Shown here: positions 51,882 through 62,904 of the stretch, piece by piece | Layout: each line of letters starts with the position of its first letter | How positions within the stretch are numbered: position 1 is the stretch's first letter | From: Flaccisagitta enflata | Lineage: Eukaryota > Chaetognatha > Sagittoidea > Aphragmophora | Assembly (NCBI GenBank): GCA_965153355.1 | Contig: OZ231128.1 | Location: 5,828,001 to 5,892,000 of the forward strand | Length of the DNA: 64,000 nucleotides | Reading direction: 5' to 3' | Made by a program: the position numbers and the translations under genes | Notes under the pieces: generated by a model | The model's input: only the letters and a program-made list of their open reading frames with translations | Databases searched by the model: none | What the model was told of the DNA's origin: nothing

Positions 51882-52191
51882 TATCAAAAGAAATAGCACG
51901 ATGGACGAACGGACTGAATTTGGTGACACTGGATCAACTATGATTCATAGTATGAAGTGCCGCGACTCCGCCACCTGCACAAGTTGGGCTACGATGAAAA
52001 AAAAAAAAAAATTTAGTAAGGAGGCTAAAAAAGGCCCAATCTTATGTAAAAAAACCTGGGGAATCCAACCGTGACCTTTTTAGAGCCCTACGCGGCTGCG
52101 TTTAGAAACGGCCCCAAAAAAACACCCAAAAATGGCTATTTTTGGGTATTTTTGGCCAAAATTTAGTACTTAAATGGAGGCCAAGTGTTTA

Positions 52192-53690
52192 AATTCATAG
52201 TTGGGGACACTTCAAGATGTAAGAGACTAGTAAAACAAGAATCATGATGATGGGGCTATTGTGGGGTACCTAAAAAGGCCCAAAAAGGGCCCCTAAAACG
52301 AAAAAAATGTAGTTTTTTTTTCATTGTGACTACAAAAATGAATGGAATGACTTCAAATTTGAAATGGAAGTTCCTTATAAATGCAACTACCATCATGTAA
52401 AAATTTAGGCCTTCCTAGAAAATTTGTACAAAAACTAAAAATCGCTCCCAAAAATCAGTTTTTGAGTTCATTGACCTAAAAACAATATTATAAGGTCAGG
52501 TACCCTAATATTTTTTTCTATTTTGCTAATATAAGATGTTTGGAGGTTCCAAAATTTCAGGCCATATTTCCAAAAAATGGCTGAGATATGACCATTTGAA
52601 GCGACGTGGTAAAAATGGAAAACGCCAAAAATGGTCATTTTTGGTGATTTTTTTAAACAATTGGGTACAAAAAGGGGTCCTGTTCATTTTAATTCATAGT
52701 TGGGGACACTACAAGATGTAAGAGATTATAAAAACAGGAATCATAATGATGGGGCTATTGTGGGGTACCTAAAAAGGCCCAAAAAGGGCCCCTAAAACGA
52801 AAAAAATGTAGTTTTTTTTTCATTGTGACTACAAAAATGAATGGAATGCCTTCAAATTGGAAATGGAAGTTTTTGATAAATGCAACTACCATCATGTAAA
52901 AATTTGTGGCCCTCCTTAAATGGCTTCATAGGAAAATTTGGCCACAAAAACCCAAAATCGCTCCAAAAAAATCAGTTTTTTTAGTTCATTGACCTAAAAA
53001 CAATATTTCAAGATCAGGGTTCCCCAATTTCTTTTTTCTATTTTGCTATTATAAGATGTTTGGAGGTTCCAAAAAAAATTTCAGGCCATATTTCCAAAAA
53101 ATGGCTGAGATATGACCATTTGAAGCGACGTGGTAAAACTGAAAAATGCCAAAAATGGTCATTTTTGGTGATTTTTAAAAACAATTGGACACAAAAAGGG
53201 GTCCCGTTCATTTTAATTCATAGTTGGGGACACTACAAGATGTAAGAGATTATAAAAACAGGAATCATAATGATGGGGCTATGGTGGGGTACCTAAAAAG
53301 GCCCAAAAAGGGCCCCTGAAGCAAAAAATAAATAGTTTTTTTTTCATTGTGACTACAAAAATGAATGGAATGCCTTAAAATTAGAAATGGAAGTTCCTAA
53401 TAAATGCAACTACCATCATGAAAAAAAATTTTGGCCCTCCTTAAATGGCTTCATAGGAAAATTAGGCCACAAAAAAAATTGCTCAAAAAAATCAGTTTTC
53501 TCAGTTCATTGACCTAGAAACAATATTTGAAGGTCAGGGTACCCCAATTTTTTTTTGTTTTGCTAATATAAGATGTTTGGAAGTTCTTAAAAAAGTTTCA
53601 GGCCATACTTCCATAAAATGGCTGAGATATCACCATTTTAAGCGACGTGGTAAAACTGAAAAATGCCAAAAATGGTCATTTTTGGTGATG
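52192..53690 (+). repeat. Tandem ~500-bp units, left arm
   Basis: About three units sharing GGTACCTAAAAAGGCCCAAA, GTAGTTTTTTTTTCATTGTG and GGCCATATTTCCAAAAAATG. A 61-codon frame (ISGHISKKWLRYDHLKRRGK) is kept in two units (52536-52721 and 53060-53245) with substitutions, probably by recent duplication rather than selection. Confidence 0.85.
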
Positions 53691-54003
53691 GATATATGTG
53701 AGTGATCCAAAAAATAAATTGTGTTGGGTTTTCTTGCTGTAAAAGAGTAGGGAAAAATTGAAAAAGTGGCTTTCTGAGATCAGCCACTTATAACTTCCTT
53801 ACAATCCTACTCCAAGAATTAGTCCCTGTATGAAACACTGTATACAGCACCTGCCAACTCGGCCTGGCCACAGCAAATAAACAGTCCCTGTACAATTATT
53901 TCAAAATTATGTGTTTTTCTTGTTATTTTCTGTACAGTTACTGTTTAACAGAGTTAGCACAGTTAATTTCCATTTTTATTGAATAAAAAGGATGTTAACA
54001 CTC

Positions 54004-54475
54004 TGGCTCTCGTGGCTCAGTTTACAGGAATGAGCAACTCGTAGCTGTTGGCTAGGCTCGTTACATTCTCTCGCTCTATCCACTCACTTTTTCTGCAGGG
54101 CTCCACTTTGCAGGGCTCCACTTGCTCTGCTCGCTTGATAGCTTCATTCACAGGCTCGTTCACTTGCTTCGCTCACTATTTTGTAGAAACATTGCAATTT
54201 ATATATGTTAAGGATATACCTGTTTTACAGTAAACAAGGCCGGATACACGGCTACCCCAGTCGCGTGCGGGTGGGCAGGGGCCATAATTGAGGTCACTCC
54301 ATCATTTGGGCAGGAGCAGTGAGGCCAAAAACCGCAAAAACCCAGAAAAAGTAGTGTGACGGACGGACCTATGGACCGACGGATGGACCGACGGACGGAC
54401 CAATGGACAGACAAAGCGGGTGTAGAGTCGCAGCACGCGACTAAAAACGCGTTTTTGGTTGTCAGTTGAAACACA
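54004..54475. mobile_element. GAGCGAGC-family element with nested HINE-like element
   Basis: CTGGCTCTCGTGGCTCAG, GGCTCGTTACATTCTCTCGC and CGTTCACTTGCTTCGCTCAC, then after the insertion AACGCGTTTTTGGTTGTCAG and TTGAAACACATG. The right end matches the AACGCG edge of the other two copies. Confidence 0.55.
54235..54447 (+). mobile_element. HINE-like element, subfamily A
   Basis: CAAGGCCGGATACACGGC, CAGTCGCGTGCGGGTGGG, AAAGTAGTGTGACGG, GGACCGACGG tract, 3' GTCGCAGCACGCGAC, TAAAA. Confidence 0.75.
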
Positions 54476-54639
54476 TGCAGGTTCTTACGTTCTTACGTTT
54501 CTTACATTTTTTAGGCGAGGCAACTGACACGTAAACACCAAAAAGATTTATTGCCGACTTTTGTTTCGAGTACAGATCGTTCTTTCGAATCACCAATCCT
54601 CTTCTAACCACTCCCTCCCCCTTCTCTTAGTGTTTGTGT

Positions 54640-54670
54640 GTGTGTGTGTGTGTGTCTGTCTGTCTGTCTC

Positions 54671-54705
<35 letters not shown>

Positions 54706-54720
54706 GTCTCTCTCTCTGTC

Positions 54721-54763
<43 letters not shown>

Positions 54764-54765
54764 TC
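54640..54765 (+). repeat. TG then TCTG/TC microsatellite
   Basis: The same three motifs as 771-1065 in a different order. Confidence 0.95.
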
Positions 54766-54812
54766 CTCTACTGACTGACAAAGCAAGGTTAGATTTGCAT
54801 GTCTTTTACTAA

Positions 54813-55020
54813 CAAGGCGGATACACGGCTACCCGTCGCGTGCGGGTGGGCAGGGGCTGTTTTTGAGGTCACTCACTCATTTGGGCAGGAGCAGTGAGGC
54901 TAAAAGATCGCAAAACCCCTTGGTGCAGGTGTGACGGACTGACGGACCGACGGACTGACAGATGGACGGACAACGGAGACGACGACAAAGCGGGTTGTAG
55001 AGTCGCGAGCATGACTAAAA
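54813..55020 (+). mobile_element. HINE-like element, subfamily A
   Basis: CAAGGCGGATACACGGC, CGTCGCGTGCGGGTGGG, CAGGAGCAGTGAGGC, GACGGACCGACGG tract, 3' GTCGCGAGCATGACTAAAA (decayed palindrome). Confidence 0.7.
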
Positions 55021-55029
55021 TGGTTATTT

Positions 55030-55162
55030 CTTTTAGTCGCTGCTACGCAATCTACACCCCGCTTTGCCCGCCGTCCGCTGGTCCGTCCGTCGTCCGCGGT
55101 CCTCTGTCCGTCGGTCGGTCGGTTGGTCCGTCCATCACACTTTACTTTTTTGGGTTTTTAGG
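55030..55162 (-). mobile_element. HINE-like element, subfamily A, 3' part
   Basis: TTTTAGTCGCTGCTACGCAA, CACCCCGCTTTGCCCG, GTCCGTCGG tract, CACACTTTACTTTTTTGGG. It breaks off where the right arm of the long inverted repeat begins. Confidence 0.6.
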
Positions 55163-56539
55163 GTTTTAGGTTTCGCCAAAAAACATAAAATGACCATTTT
55201 CGCGGTTTTACATTTACCACGCGTTTGTAAAAATGGTCATATCTCAGCCATTTTTTGGAAATATGGCCTGAAATTTTTTTTGGAACCTCCAAACATCTTA
55301 TATGTCATATTAGAATAAAATAGCGAAAAAAAATTGGAAAATCCTGACCTTCAAATATTGTTTTTAGGTCAATTAACTCAAAAACTGATTTTTTTTTGAG
55401 CAATTTTTGGTTTTTGTGGCCAAATTTTCCTATGAAGCCATCTAAGGAGGGCCAAAAATCTTTACATGATGGTAGTTGCATCTATAAGGAACTTCCATTT
55501 CAAATTTGAAGTCATTCCATTCATTTTGTAGTCACAATGAAAAAAAAACTACATTTTTTTCATGAAATTCTTTTTGGGCCTTTTTAGGTACCCCACAATA
55601 GCCCCATCATTATGATTCCTGTTTATTTAATCTTTACATCTTGTAGTGTCCCCAACTATGAATTAAAATAAACGGGACCCCTTTTTGTACCTAATTGTTT
55701 AAAAAAATCACAAAAAATGACCATTTTGGGCATTTTCCATTTTTACCACGTCGCTTAGAATGGTCATATCTCAGCCATTTTTTGGAAATATGGCCTGAAA
55801 TTTTTTTTGGAACCTCTAAACATCTTATATTAGCAAAATAGAAAAAAAATATTGGGGATCCTGACCTTATGATATTGTTTTTAGGTCACTGAACTCAAAA
55901 ACTGATTTTTTTGGAGTGATTTTGCTTTGTAATAAATTTTCCTATGAATATCTATGAGGGTGGCCACAAATTTTTACATGATGGTAGTTGCATTTATAAG
56001 TGAACTTCCATTTCAAATTTGAAGTCATTCCATTCATTTTTGTAGTCACAATGAAAAAAAAACTACATTTTTTTCGTTTAGGGGCCCTTTTTGGGCCTTT
56101 TTAGGTACCCAACAATAGCCCCATCATCATGATTCTTGTTTTACTAGTCTCTTACATCTTGAAGTGTCCCCAATGTAGAAATTAAACACGGCCTCCATTT
56201 TGCTAATTAAATTTTTATTAGAAAATACCCAAAAAATAGCCATTTTGGAGTTTTTTTTTGGGGCTGGCGAACGCCAGGCTGCGTAGGGCTCCTCTAAAAA
56301 AGGTCACAGTTGGATTCCCCAGGTTTTTTTACACAAGATTGACCTTTTTCTAGCCTCCTTACTCAATTTTTTTTTGCGATGAGAAATAATGCAGCTAGCT
56401 CAACTTGTGCAGGTGGCGGCGACTTGACAAGTGGAAATGGTGAAAAACAGGGATTATGGTTACTAGGGCATGAAATGATTTTTGTTCCCCGACTTTTTTC
56501 TACATGTCATCTTTCTGTGCGTTTTTCTGACTGTGTCTT

Positions 56540-56716
56540 TTTTCTTTCTCTATTTCTTTCTTTCTTTTTTTCTTTCTTTTTTTCCTTCTTTCTTTCTTCT
56601 TTCTTTCTTCTTTTTTTTTCTTTCTTCTATCTTTTTTCTTTTTTCTTCTTTCTTCTTTTTTTTTTTTCTTTCTTCTTTCTTTCTTCTTTTTTTTTTTCTT
56701 CTTCTTTCTTTCTTCT

Positions 56717-56757
<41 letters not shown>

Positions 56758-57060
56758 ATTCCTTTCTTCTCCCTTTTTTCTCTCTTCTTTTCTATCCCTC
56801 TTCTCTCTTTCTCTCTTTCTCTGTTTTCATTTTCCTTTCTTTCTTCTTTTCTTTTTTTTCTTTCTTTCTTTCTTTCTTTTTTTTCTTTATCTCTTTCTTT
56901 TTTTTCTTTTTTACATATTTTCCTAATTTCCGATGAATGAATGAATGAATAGGTCATCGGCCACTTTGGCCACTTTGAGGCCGCTGCCCCTCTTACCTCC
57001 GCTTACTCAGTGGCAACGGGTATCACGACTATTTTTATCTTTATTTCTTTTTATCCTTAC

Positions 57061-57120
<60 letters not shown>

Positions 57121-57205
57121 TTCTTTTCTTTCTTTCTGTCTTTCTTTCTTTCTTTCTTTCTCTCTTTCTTTCTTTGTTTCTTTCATTCTTTCTTTCTTTC
57201 TATTT
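56540..57205 (+). repeat. TTTC-rich microsatellites
   Basis: Two T/C-only tracts (56540-56910 and 57060-57205) with a short unique gap that holds a GAGGCCGCTGCCCCTCTTAC remnant. Poly-Phe/Ser/Leu frames here are spurious. Confidence 0.95.
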
Positions 57206-57253
57206 TACACGGTTGTTCGAGTCTAAACATTCAAGAACGGATAAATGCACGCG

Positions 57254-57552
<299 letters not shown>

Positions 57553-57795
57553 AGTAAACAAGTAATCGAAGCCAGGGTCATGCTTGAGAATACGTCATTC
57601 GGGGATGTATCTGCTGTTGGCGTAATTCACGATGAATCAATGTTGACTCGGCGAATACCATGAACGCACACTTTCATTTAAAATGTTGTCTTTCTTCTGC
57701 AAGCTAAAAGCCGAAGATTCTTAAAAGTCTGTGTTGGGATCAATCAAACGGAAACAACGCCCTCAATTGGCAGGACCTATCCTGTACGATGTGGA

Positions 57796-58195
<400 letters not shown>

Positions 58196-58424
58196 CACAC
58201 CACACTCACTTGTTATAATTGGAATTGTTATAATTGGAGTTGTTTTCTGATCTGAAGAAAATCCACTCGTGAAATTCATGAGGTTTTATTTTCTACGTCT
58301 GTCGTTACTATGACTATCGAATGTGTCGAGTGTGACACAGAGAGAGGCATAGAAACGAATAGAGAATACAGTCAAAGGAACTGAACTGACTGAATTATTA
58401 ATCTAGATTATTGCGAATTTTTAT

Positions 58425-58667
58425 TTTTAGTCGCGTGCACGCGACTCTACAACCCACTCTGTCCGTCTGTCGGTCTGTCGGTCTGTCAATCTGTAGGTCC
58501 GTCTGTCACGCTTAGCTTTTTTTTGACGTTTTACGCCATTTTAAGTCATTTTAAGTTATTCAGAGTCAATTTAAGTCAATTTACATTTAGTCTCTTAGTC
58601 TTTTGGTCTTTTAGACTTTTTGTCTAATGGTCTTAACAACCGCACGCGACTGCAAAGGGTTGTCCTT
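58425..58667 (-). mobile_element. HINE-like element, subfamily C
   Basis: TTTTTAGTCGCGTGCACGCGAC, GTCTGTCGGTCTGTCGG tract, AGTCATTTTAAGTCATTTTA, CTTTTGGTCTTTTAGAC, then ACAACCGCACGCGACTG and GTTGTCCTTG. It is the reverse of 11134-11394, full length. Confidence 0.75.
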
Positions 58668-58980
58668 GTTGTTACTTTAATCTCATTTCCCTAACTTCAT
58701 TTTTTGTATTTAATTAATAGAAGGATACTTAATTCAAGGTTCAAGTTCAAGTTCAAGGTAAGGCGCGGCAACCAAGATGTAAACTTTCAAGCCAAAAATG
58801 GTGACAATAGAAGCCCAAGACAGCTCGACACCATGAACTACTCGGAGAATCCCGATTTTTTTTTGTTTTAGTCATTTCGGTACAAGCCAATATTCTTTCA
58901 TAGTAGTGTATAGTTAATGATAGTAATATATAGTTATATATAGGCTGGACTAGAGCTATATCGGGACAAAGATTGGAGGC

Positions 58981-58983
<3 letters not shown>

Positions 58984-59071
<88 letters not shown>

Positions 59072-59110
59072 TGTCTCACTGTCCATCTCTCTCTCTCTCT
59101 CTCTCTCTCT
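58984..59110 (+). repeat. GA then CT microsatellites
   Basis: About 43 GA units, 18 unique bases, then about 15 CT units, forming an inverted pair. Confidence 0.95.
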
Positions 59111-59174
59111 CAAAACTGCTATTACAAAGACCAGGCGTTGGCTGCTACGTATGTGGCCTTTTCTTGGCTGCGCT

Positions 59175-59700
59175 ATTTAACGCCGACGACATGACGATTC
59201 TCGCACTATCCATCGAAGGACTACAGATTCTGCTCAATGCGTGTGGGTCTTACTGCGCCGAGTGGGATATTTGTCTGAATGTGAAGAAGACTAAATGTCT
59301 CTATTTTGGCAAGAGATGCGATTCATTACACGATCTCACGTTGATTGAAAAATCATTCAATGGGGCGACGAGTGGACTTATCTCGGCGTTCACTTGAAAA
59401 GCGATTCTATCTTCAACTGTATTGTTCGAGAATGGGTTAAAAAATTCTACAAATGCGCCAACGCGATATTCAGAATTGACGGCCGTTCTGATGAACTCGA
59501 TATGTTGCAATTAGCGGAATCACATTGCATTCCTCTTCTATCATATGCCTATAACTCAGTGTTTCGGAGACAAGGATGATCTCAATGGCATATTTGCCTA
59601 TAACTCAGTGTTTCGGAAGATCTTTGGATATAGGTGATCTCAGAGTGTCTCTGAACTGCAAAAATTTCTCGATAGACCCACTTAGGAAGAGCTTGTAGAC
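59175..59700 (+). pseudogene. Non-LTR reverse transcriptase fragment, frameshifted
   Basis: Reads ALFNADDMTILALS, NACGSYCAEWDICLNVKKTK, CLYFGK, then after a frame change EWTYLGVHL, FYKCANAIFRIDGRSDELD and LLSYAYNSVFR. Block order matches the fragment at 28387. The catalytic box is NADD rather than YADD. CATATGCCTATAACTCAGTG is duplicated at 59544 and 59588. It is dead. Confidence 0.75.
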
Positions 59701-59800
59701 TCAAGGACAAAAAAGTTTCTTCAACGACTCCAGGAGGGCCCCTTGATTGCTTGAATGCTTTTGCCTCTGTTTTCAATCGTTTATAGATATTTTTCCCCCA

Positions 59801-60090
59801 TTTTTAGATGCGTCCTCGCATCTCTATAAGAGGGTCTGTCCGTCCGTCCGTCCGTCTGTCGGTCGGTCCGTCGGTCCGTCCGTTACGCTTTCTTGAAAAT
59901 CGCGTTTTCGGCTGTTTTTAGCCTCGGTGAGATCCTATACTGAATCAAATGATCGATAAACATGTTTTGAGAGTCTCCTTTACTACTCAGTCATTCATCT
60001 GTCAGTTCGTCCATCTGTATCTCTATTCATGTCACATGTTCAATACACGCAGAGACACAGTCCGGACGCATCGTTGCCCGGTCGGGCTTG
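59801..60090 (-). mobile_element. HINE-like element, subfamily E (GATGCG), complete
   Basis: TTTTTAGATGCGTCCTCGCATC palindrome, TATAAGAGGGTCTGTCC, GTCCGTCCGTCTGTCGG tract, AACATGTTTTGAGAGTCTCC, then GTCCGGACGCATCG and TTGCCCGGTCGGGCTTG. The subterminal GGACGCATC equals the palindrome arm. Confidence 0.75.
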
Positions 60091-60237
60091 TTTGTAATTG
60101 CTGCCTTTTACTTTTGATCGCTATTTATTCTTGTTGCCGTTTGTCATTGTACTACAATCAAAGACACTAATGTGATCATTCAAAATCGGTAAATGCCACA
60201 ACTGACCGGCACGATCGGTACCACTTGATAATCCTCA

Positions 60238-60353
<116 letters not shown>

Positions 60354-60631
60354 ACCGACAGACATCTGTTGGTTGGGCCTAATATTTTCACCCTCGGCAA
60401 TCGAAACCCTCACTTTCGCGTCATTGATCATTTCCTGGTTTCTTTTTAAAGCGTATCATCGCCATGACAAAATCCTTTTTCATCTCTCTCAAGTTTATGA
60501 ACCAACAAGTAAAAACGATTTTTAATAAAGGCAAAATAATTGCTTTTCTCATAATCAAATCAACTCGAAATTGTAGGATACACTAGCCGCCATTGTTAAC
60601 TCCGTCCAGTAAAGATAAAAACTATAAGAAA

Positions 60632-62143
60632 ATGCAAGAGGACGTCAAGACCCCCTTGTTGCTGTCCGAAACTATTCATGATGAGCAACAGGTTGATGCC
60701 GATTCAAAAACAAAAAAAAGATGTAACACTAAAAAACGATTTCAATGTGAACTTTGTTTCTTGACGTTCACTTATAAACATCTATTAAAAAAACACGAGC
60801 TTGTCCACAATGGAGAAAAAACGTTCAAATGCGATTCTTGCCCAGTCGCTTTTTTAAATAAATCTCATTTCGAAGCTCACAAAAGGATACACACTGGAGA
60901 AAGGCCGCTTAAATGCGATATTTGCCTTAAAGCTTTTTCACGTCTATCTTATTTGGTTAAACACAAAATGATCCACGATAGGGAAAAGCGGTTCAGATGC
61001 GACCTTTGTCCTGCTGCTTTTTCTCAAAGTTGTAGTCTTTTCCACCACAAAAAGACTCATACCGGAAAAAAACCATTTACATGCGACCTGTGTCAGGCTG
61101 GCTTTATGTCTAAGCACGCTCTGAAAGAACACACAAGAAAACACACCGGAGAAAAGCCGTACACGTGCAATAAATGCCCGACATCTTTCACTTACTATAC
61201 TCAATTAAAAGACCACGAGAAGATCCATACCGGTGAGAAGAAATTTAAATGTCATCTTTGCCCTGCTGCTTTCATTCTTAAGCATTCGTTGTCAAGCCAT
61301 ATAAGGACCCACACCGGTGAGAAACCATTCACATGTGATCAATGCCCCAAAGCCTTTTCTACTCATTCTACTCTTTCCACGCACAAAAAGATCCACACCG
61401 GTGAAACGCCTTATAAATGCAATCTTTGTCCATCCGCTTTCCTTCGAAAACGAGATTTGGTTAGGCACATCATGATCCACGAAGGGAAAAAGCCATTCCA
61501 ATGTAAAGTTTGCACTCGTGCTTTCAACGTCAAGGGAAATTTGAAGTCCCACGAGAGAATCCATACAGGAGAAAAACCTTTTAGATGTGATGTTTGTCCT
61601 ATAGCTTGCTCTACGAAAAGCAATTTGGCTAAACATAAGACGACCCACACTAGTGAAAAGCTATTTAAGTGTGATACTTGTCCTTACGCCTCCTCCAATA
61701 TCAACTATCTTGTGAAGCATAAGAAGACCCACACCGGGGAAAAACCTTTTAAATGTGGTATTTGTTCAAATGTCTTTGCTCGGAAAAGCCATGTAGTAGG
61801 TCACATGAAAATTCATTCTGGTGAAAAGCCATTTAAGTGTGATATTTGTCCATATGCCTCCTCTCAAAGCACCCATTTAACGAGGCATAAGAAGACCCAC
61901 ACTGGGGAAAAACCATTTAAGTGTGATATTTGTTCTAAAACTTTTTCTGAAAAAAGCAATTTAGTACGTCATAAGAGTAAGACTCATAATGATCAAAAAC
62001 TTTTCATATGCGATCTTTGCCCTTCTGCTTTCTCATACAAAGGATCTCTGACTACCCACAAGAAAAAACACACTATAGTAACATCACTCAAATCCGAAAC
62101 GTTTGGCGATCTCTGTAAGCTTGACCTCGATTCCACCCCCTGA
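60632..62143 (+). CDS. C2H2 zinc-finger protein, 16 fingers
   Basis: From ATG at 60632 (AAGAAAATGC) the ORF encodes 503 residues: about 40 N-terminal residues with a KTKKR-type basic stretch, then 16 consecutive C2H2 fingers of the C-x2-C-x12-H-x3-H type (finger 15 has H-x4-H) joined by TGEKPF-like linkers, and a short tail. Known: such proteins bind DNA in the nucleus, usually as transcription regulators. Fingers 11, 12 and 14 have ACS or ASS instead of the usual AFS, losing the core aromatic. No KRAB, BTB, ZAD or SCAN domain is seen. An in-frame stop at 60584-60586 limits upstream extension; an acceptor-like ttgtag at 60577 could mark an exon edge. The gene looks intact and intronless over its fingers. 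Confidence 0.9.
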   Translation: MQEDVKTPLLLSETIHDEQQVDADSKTKKRCNTKKRFQCELCFLTFTYKHLLKKHELVHNGEKTFKCDSCPVAFLNKSHFEAHKRIHTGERPLKCDICLKAFSRLSYLVKHKMIHDREKRFRCDLCPAAFSQSCSLFHHKKTHTGKKPFTCDLCQAGFMSKHALKEHTRKHTGEKPYTCNKCPTSFTYYTQLKDHEKIHTGEKKFKCHLCPAAFILKHSLSSHIRTHTGEKPFTCDQCPKAFSTHSTLSTHKKIHTGETPYKCNLCPSAFLRKRDLVRHIMIHEGKKPFQCKVCTRAFNVKGNLKSHERIHTGEKPFRCDVCPIACSTKSNLAKHKTTHTSEKLFKCDTCPYASSNINYLVKHKKTHTGEKPFKCGICSNVFARKSHVVGHMKIHSGEKPFKCDICPYASSQSTHLTRHKKTHTGEKPFKCDICSKTFSEKSNLVRHKSKTHNDQKLFICDLCPSAFSYKGSLTTHKKKHTIVTSLKSETFGDLCKLDLDSTP

Positions 62144-62532
62144 AGATATTGTACAGTGTTGCCTCCGAGTGACTTTTTGTATATTGGTTACATGGTTATT
62201 GCATTTCATCTTTCCCTATGTGTAAGAAAAGGCAAGAATATTTGCTTCCGGATCTAAGTGCTTGCAAAAACGTGTACCTAACCGTACGTAACCGTCCTAA
62301 ATTAATTAGTGGTACAATTTGGTGTGTCAATATGCAAAAGGATCTTTTTATCAATTCCATGTCAGCAGTAAGTCTGGAGACATTAATTCTAAAATATAGA
62401 TTTCATTTATCCTCTGTTATTTTTAGTTCGTGTGAAGGTTTTTAAAAATATATATTCTTTTAGCAATTGCACCTAGTTTTGTAGAAAATGACACTTAAGA
62501 AATGTGCGAAAAAAAACAACTGAATATTTAGA

Positions 62533-62538
62533 AATAAA
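62533..62538 (+). promoter_or_regulatory. Candidate polyadenylation signal of the zinc-finger gene
   Basis: AATAAA lies about 390 nt after the stop codon and is the first canonical signal downstream. Confidence 0.4.
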
Positions 62539-62559
62539 CAAACCATTAAAAAGTTACTT

Positions 62560-62640
62560 ATTTCTGTATAGTATATGCTTCCACTCATATGCACACCTAT
62601 CCAATTTTAGGTACGACCTAATTTAGTGGTTAATGAATAA
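62560..62640 (+). repeat. Dispersed repeat shared with 11400-11490
   Basis: TTATTTCTGTATAGTATATG, CTTCCACTCATATGCAC and CCAATTTTAGGTACGACC are the same as in the first copy. Confidence 0.7.
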
Positions 62641-62755
62641 CAAAAGTTTGGATAAGCAATTTTTATGCAGAAAACCATACTCACTCATTACAAAATTTTA
62701 GTATACCTTCTTTTCTATTTCTTCAATCAGGGGTAAAACAAAAGATTTCCACCAA

Positions 62756-62904
62756 TTTTTAGTCGCGGACACGCAACTCTACACCTTGCCGTGTCGGTTG
62801 ATTGATCCGTCCGTCTGTCCAAAATGTTTCTGAATTGCGTGCATTTTCTGCATTACTGCTCCTGCCCAACCGTCTGCGACTGGATTGCTGTTTATCCGGC
62901 CTTG
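62756..62904 (-). mobile_element. HINE-like element, subfamily B
   Basis: TTTTTAGTCGCGGACACGCAAC (arms mismatched C/T), CCTTGCCGTGTCGG tract, ACTGCTCCTGCCCAACCG, TCTGCGACTGG and TTTATCCGGCCTTG. Confidence 0.7.

Larger units (their letters stand above)
51968..56428. repeat. Long inverted repeat built from ~500-bp tandem units
   Basis: The left arm (51968-53690) and right arm (55163-56428) are reverse complements from CCGCCACCTGCACAAGTT through AGTAAGGAGGCT and GGGGAATCCAACCGTGACCT. Each arm holds tandem units of about 499-525 bp marked by AATTCATAGTTGGGGACACT (52192, 52691, 53215 on plus; about 55650 and 56168 on minus). The middle holds a GAGCGAGC element and HINE-like elements. No protein of known family is encoded. 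It could be a large foldback transposon or an inverted duplication. Confidence 0.85.

Noticed and set aside
60593-60631. Upstream start for the zinc-finger protein at a TTG
   Set aside because: TTG is not a standard animal start; the first in-frame ATG is at 60632.
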